8,572 bases of DNA from Pseudomonadota bacterium (lineage in GTDB: Bacteria; Pseudomonadota; Gammaproteobacteria; Steroidobacterales; Steroidobacteraceae): contig JAKBCE010000098.1 in assembly GCA_021808195.1 (NCBI GenBank), positions 1-8,572 of the forward strand, read 5' to 3'. Under the pieces are notes generated by a model, which searched no databases, was not told the DNA's origin, and saw only the letters and a program-made list of their open reading frames with translations. Shown here piece after piece: positions 6,480 to 8,572 of this stretch; positions within the stretch are counted from its first letter, which is position 1, and every line of letters starts with the position of its first letter. A program made the translations under genes and the position numbers.

Positions 6480-7697
6480 ATGGATCTGAGCAATCCCTCG
6501 CTGCTGAGCTCACTGCGCCGCAACCGTGCCGGCTCCTGTCTGGTCATCCTCCAGATCGCCATCACGCTCGCCGTCATGTGCAACGCCGCCTCCATCGTAA
6601 CGCGAGCTGTTGCCCGGATCGATCGGCCGCCCGGCTTCAATACCCGTGACACCTTCATGCTCATCGTGGCGGGAACGTCCAAGCGGCTCAACATCATGGC
6701 GGCGGCCACGACCGATCTGGCCTACCTGCGTGCACTGCCGGGCGTCGTGGCGGCGACCGTTACCAATGGGCGGCCCATGACGAACGATGGGACGTTCACG
6801 GCACTCAGACGTACTGCCTCGGCAACGGCAAGTGTCGACGTGAAGGCCAGCGAACTACCGGTAGATCAGCAGGGCTTACGCGCATTGGGGTTGCATTTGG
6901 TGGCCGGACGGAACTTTCGCGCCGATGAAATCATCCCTTATTCCCCGAACAGTCCATCCCGACACGCCGCGCAGATCATCGTCACACGCGCTCTCGCGCA
7001 GGCGCTCTTCCCGCGAGGCGAGGCAGTAGGGCAGACGGTTTATGAGGGTCGAAAGGTCCCTCTGACCATCGTCGGAGTGAGCAGTGACTTCATGGGGCCA
7101 CAGTTCGGCCAACCGGCCTACAACGCCGTTCTGATGCCGGAGTTTCCTGGGAAGTACGGGTTCTACGACCTGCTCGTGCGGACCCGGCCCGGCCTACGAG
7201 ATGCGATTTTCCGGGCCGTAAAACGGCACATCGCGGCGGCGCACACGCGCGCTATCGTTGCGTTCGCACAGACTCTGTCGGCCGCACGGCAGCACTTCAA
7301 TGCCAACAGCCGCAACATTGCCCTCATTCTCTGCGCGGTCACGGCGCTGATGCTCGCCGTGTGCTGCCTCGGGTTGTTCGGCGTGACGGCATTCAACGTC
7401 AGCACCCGCACCAAGCAGATCGGCGTCCGTCGCGCGATCGGCGCGCGGCGGCGTGACATCGTCAGGCAATTCGTGGGCGAGAGCGCGCTCATCCTGGGAA
7501 TCGGTATCGTGCTCGGATCCATACTCACACTCGCACTCGGCCACTGGCTGTCCACGCACTATGGCGAGCCGCGGCCCGGTCTGCCCGCGCTGCTCGGCGG
7601 GGTCGTCACGCTCTGGGTCGTGGGCCAGCTCGCGGCCTGGCAGCCGGCGCGGCGAGCCGCCCGGGTGCCGCCCTCGGTGGCGACCCGCACGGTCTGA
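6480..7697 (+). CDS. MacB/FtsX-like ABC transporter permease, type B copy B2
   Basis: A 405-residue type B permease, presumed partner of A2. The N-terminal LRRN is followed by membrane segment 1 (about 19-41), a MacB_PCD-like periplasmic domain (RDTFMLIVAG, LVAGRNFRADE, ALAQALFPRGEA, TIVGVSSDFMGPQ, DLLVRTRPG), segment 2 (280-301, with C295-C296), the coupling motif RTKQIGVRRAIGARRRDI, and segments 3 (336-358) and 4 (368-387). The last 21 residues are identical to B1. The first in-frame ATG after the A2 stop is at 6480; it has no clear Shine-Dalgarno. The A2 stop itself overlaps an ATG (6460) as at the A1-B1 junction, but here that ATG is out of frame and opens only a 9-codon reading frame ending at 6489, so B2 translation may rely on coupling or re-initiation. 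The regulator gene follows 16 bases after its stop. Confidence 0.9.
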   Translation: MDLSNPSLLSSLRRNRAGSCLVILQIAITLAVMCNAASIVTRAVARIDRPPGFNTRDTFMLIVAGTSKRLNIMAAATTDLAYLRALPGVVAATVTNGRPMTNDGTFTALRRTASATASVDVKASELPVDQQGLRALGLHLVAGRNFRADEIIPYSPNSPSRHAAQIIVTRALAQALFPRGEAVGQTVYEGRKVPLTIVGVSSDFMGPQFGQPAYNAVLMPEFPGKYGFYDLLVRTRPGLRDAIFRAVKRHIAAAHTRAIVAFAQTLSAARQHFNANSRNIALILCAVTALMLAVCCLGLFGVTAFNVSTRTKQIGVRRAIGARRRDIVRQFVGESALILGIGIVLGSILTLALGHWLSTHYGEPRPGLPALLGGVVTLWVVGQLAAWQPARRAARVPPSVATRTV

Positions 7698-7713
7698 GCG
7701 CCATTCCGGTACC

Positions 7714-8572
7714 ATGGGTCAGATGGCCGTGTCCGGCAAAGATCTCCGCCTCGATCACCGTCGGGTGCTCATCATCGATGACAGCCCGGCGGTGTGCGCC
7801 GCACTGGAAGTGCTGTTCGCGCTGCACGGTGCGCAAGTGACGCTCGCGGCCTCCCCGGCCGAAGGCCTCGCAGCCCTGAAAGCCGCTCCCGCGGACTTGG
7901 TGCTCCAGGACATGAACTTCCGCCGCGAAGCGACGAGCGGGGAAGAAGGCGTGGCGCTCTTTCACGAGATCCGCCGCGCCCATCCGGACCTGCCGATCGT
8001 GCTCATGACCGCCTGGACGCACCTGGAAACCGCAGTCGAACTGGTGAAGGCCGGCGCGGCCGATTACCTCGCCAAGCCCTGGGACGACGATCGGCTGCTC
8101 ACCACGGTGCGCAATCTGCTCGACCTCGGACAGGCACGTGCCGAGGCTGCCGCATTGCGTCGGGAGCGCCGCGAGGCACGGGCCGCGCTCGAGCGACGCT
8201 TCGACCTGCGCGGCGCGGTCTACGAAAGCGCCGCGATGCATACTCAGGTCTCCATGGCGACTCAGGTGGCGCACGCCGACGTGCCGGTACTGATCACCGG
8301 ACCCAACGGCTCGGGCAAGGAAGTCCTCGCCGACATTCTCCAGGCCAATTCCGCGGTGCGCGACGGCCCCTACGTGAAGGTGAACCTCGGCGCATTGCCC
8401 GGAGACCTGATGGAGGCGGAACTGTTCGGCACCGAAGCCGGCGCCTTCACCGGCGCACGGGCGCGGACCGGCCGGTTCGAGGCCGCCGACGGCGGCACCT
8501 TGTTTCTCGATGAGCTCGGCAATCTCGCCGCTTCCGGTCAGGCGAAGCTCCTGCGCGTGCTGCAGAGCGGTC
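7714..8572 (+). CDS. Sigma-54-dependent response regulator (receiver plus AAA+ activator), 3' truncated by the window edge
   Basis: An NtrC-type transcriptional activator, 286 residues visible. The receiver domain (about 16-138) has the acidic pair D22-D23, the phospho-acceptor D66 (in LVLQDMNF), T99 and K121 (in AKPWD). A charged linker (about 140-162) joins it to the sigma-54 AAA+ domain: Walker A GPNGSGKE (196-203), the sigma-54 contact loop GAFTGA (243-248) intact, and Walker B GGTLFLDE (260-267). The rest of the ATPase and any Fis-type DNA-binding domain lie beyond base 8572. After D66 the receiver has an extended loop ([11 protein letters not shown]) where most have a short proline turn, and Walker A has PN where ES is common. 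ATG 7714 is the first start, 16 bases after the B2 stop; ATG 7723 and GTG 7729 are alternatives, and none has a clear Shine-Dalgarno. By position it likely activates this export operon when phosphorylated by a sensor kinase. The target promoter is not visible. Confidence 0.92.
   Translation, partial: MGQMAVSGKDLRLDHRRVLIIDDSPAVCAALEVLFALHGAQVTLAASPAEGLAALKAAPADLVLQDMNFRREATSGEEGVALFHEIRRAHPDLPIVLMTAWTHLETAVELVKAGAADYLAKPWDDDRLLTTVRNLLDLGQARAEAAALRRERREARAALERRFDLRGAVYESAAMHTQVSMATQVAHADVPVLITGPNGSGKEVLADILQANSAVRDGPYVKVNLGALPGDLMEAELFGTEAGAFTGARARTGRFEAADGGTLFLDELGNLAASGQAKLLRVLQSG

Larger units (their letters stand above)
5135..7697 (+). repeat. Tandem permease-pair unit 2 (A2-B2)
   Basis: The second copy of the A-B permease pair. 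Its last 60 bases (7638-7697) match the B1 end (5062-5121) at 55 positions by hand count. The B0 end (797-856) is also close, so three B-gene ends are conserved at DNA level. Confidence 0.85.

Noticed and set aside
5233..6489. Long + strand open frame (418 codons) overlapping permease A2 in another frame
   Set aside because: Its product is arginine-rich low-complexity sequence without a domain; A2 in the other frame aligns throughout with A1.
2549..7697. Recent duplication, assembly artefact or transposon-made repeat
   Set aside because: The copies differ throughout in protein and DNA, with only short exact matches (the longest noticed is 23 bases), and no insertion-sequence ends or transposase genes are present.
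7698..7713. Terminator or separate promoter between B2 and the regulator
   Set aside because: The gap is only 16 bases, with no hairpin followed by a T run and no recognisable promoter elements.
7794..8513. Arginine-rich + strand frame, and a minus-strand frame at 7606-8274, over the regulator region
   Set aside because: Both are out of frame with the regulator starting at 7714, which carries complete receiver and AAA+ motifs. They are shadows of it.
1..8572. CRISPR array, tRNA, rRNA or riboswitch
   Set aside because: The window is almost wholly coding; I saw no regularly spaced short repeats, no tRNA-like cloverleaf and no recognisable riboswitch core.

Overview
This GC-rich window (low to mid 60s % GC by eye) carries one strand of tightly packed genes, all on +. 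It looks like Gram-negative, probably proteobacterial DNA: there is a TolC-type outer-membrane channel, MacB/FtsX-type ABC permeases and a sigma-54 response regulator. A gammaproteobacterium of the Xanthomonadales type would fit, but that is a weak guess because there is no rRNA or other phylogenetic marker.

Layout. (1) 1-856: the C-terminal part of a MacB/FtsX-like permease, here called type B copy B0; it runs in from the left. (2) 863-2437: a TolC-family outer-membrane efflux channel. (3) 2438-2548: a 111-base gap, the only sizeable non-coding stretch. (4) 2549-3880: permease type A, copy A1. (5) 3907-5121: permease type B, copy B1. (6) 5135-6463: permease A2. (7) 6480-7697: permease B2. 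(8) 7714 to the right edge: a receiver plus sigma-54 AAA+ response regulator, cut by the window end. Apart from the gap after the TolC gene, spacings are 6 to 26 bases, so this reads as one operon.

How it works together. The permeases have MacB topology (one N-terminal membrane segment, a large periplasmic domain, three C-terminal membrane segments) but no fused ATPase, and no ATPase or periplasmic adaptor gene lies in the window. The simplest reading is a tripartite MacAB-TolC-like exporter in which type A and type B subunits pair as a heterodimer, a separate ATPase powers them, and the TolC protein is the exit duct. The A-B pair is tandemly duplicated (2549-5121 and 5135-7697, 2573 and 2563 bases), and B0 is the remnant of at least one more unit on the other side of the TolC gene. 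The regulator at the end probably controls the operon with sigma-54; a partner histidine kinase would be expected just downstream.

Most notable: the repeated permease pairs split by a TolC gene, a cysteine pair conserved at identical spacing in the periplasmic domains of both type A copies, a TolC channel whose periplasmic gate residues are partly replaced, and an unusual similarity pattern in which B0 resembles B2 more than B1. The transported substrate cannot be read from the sequence.
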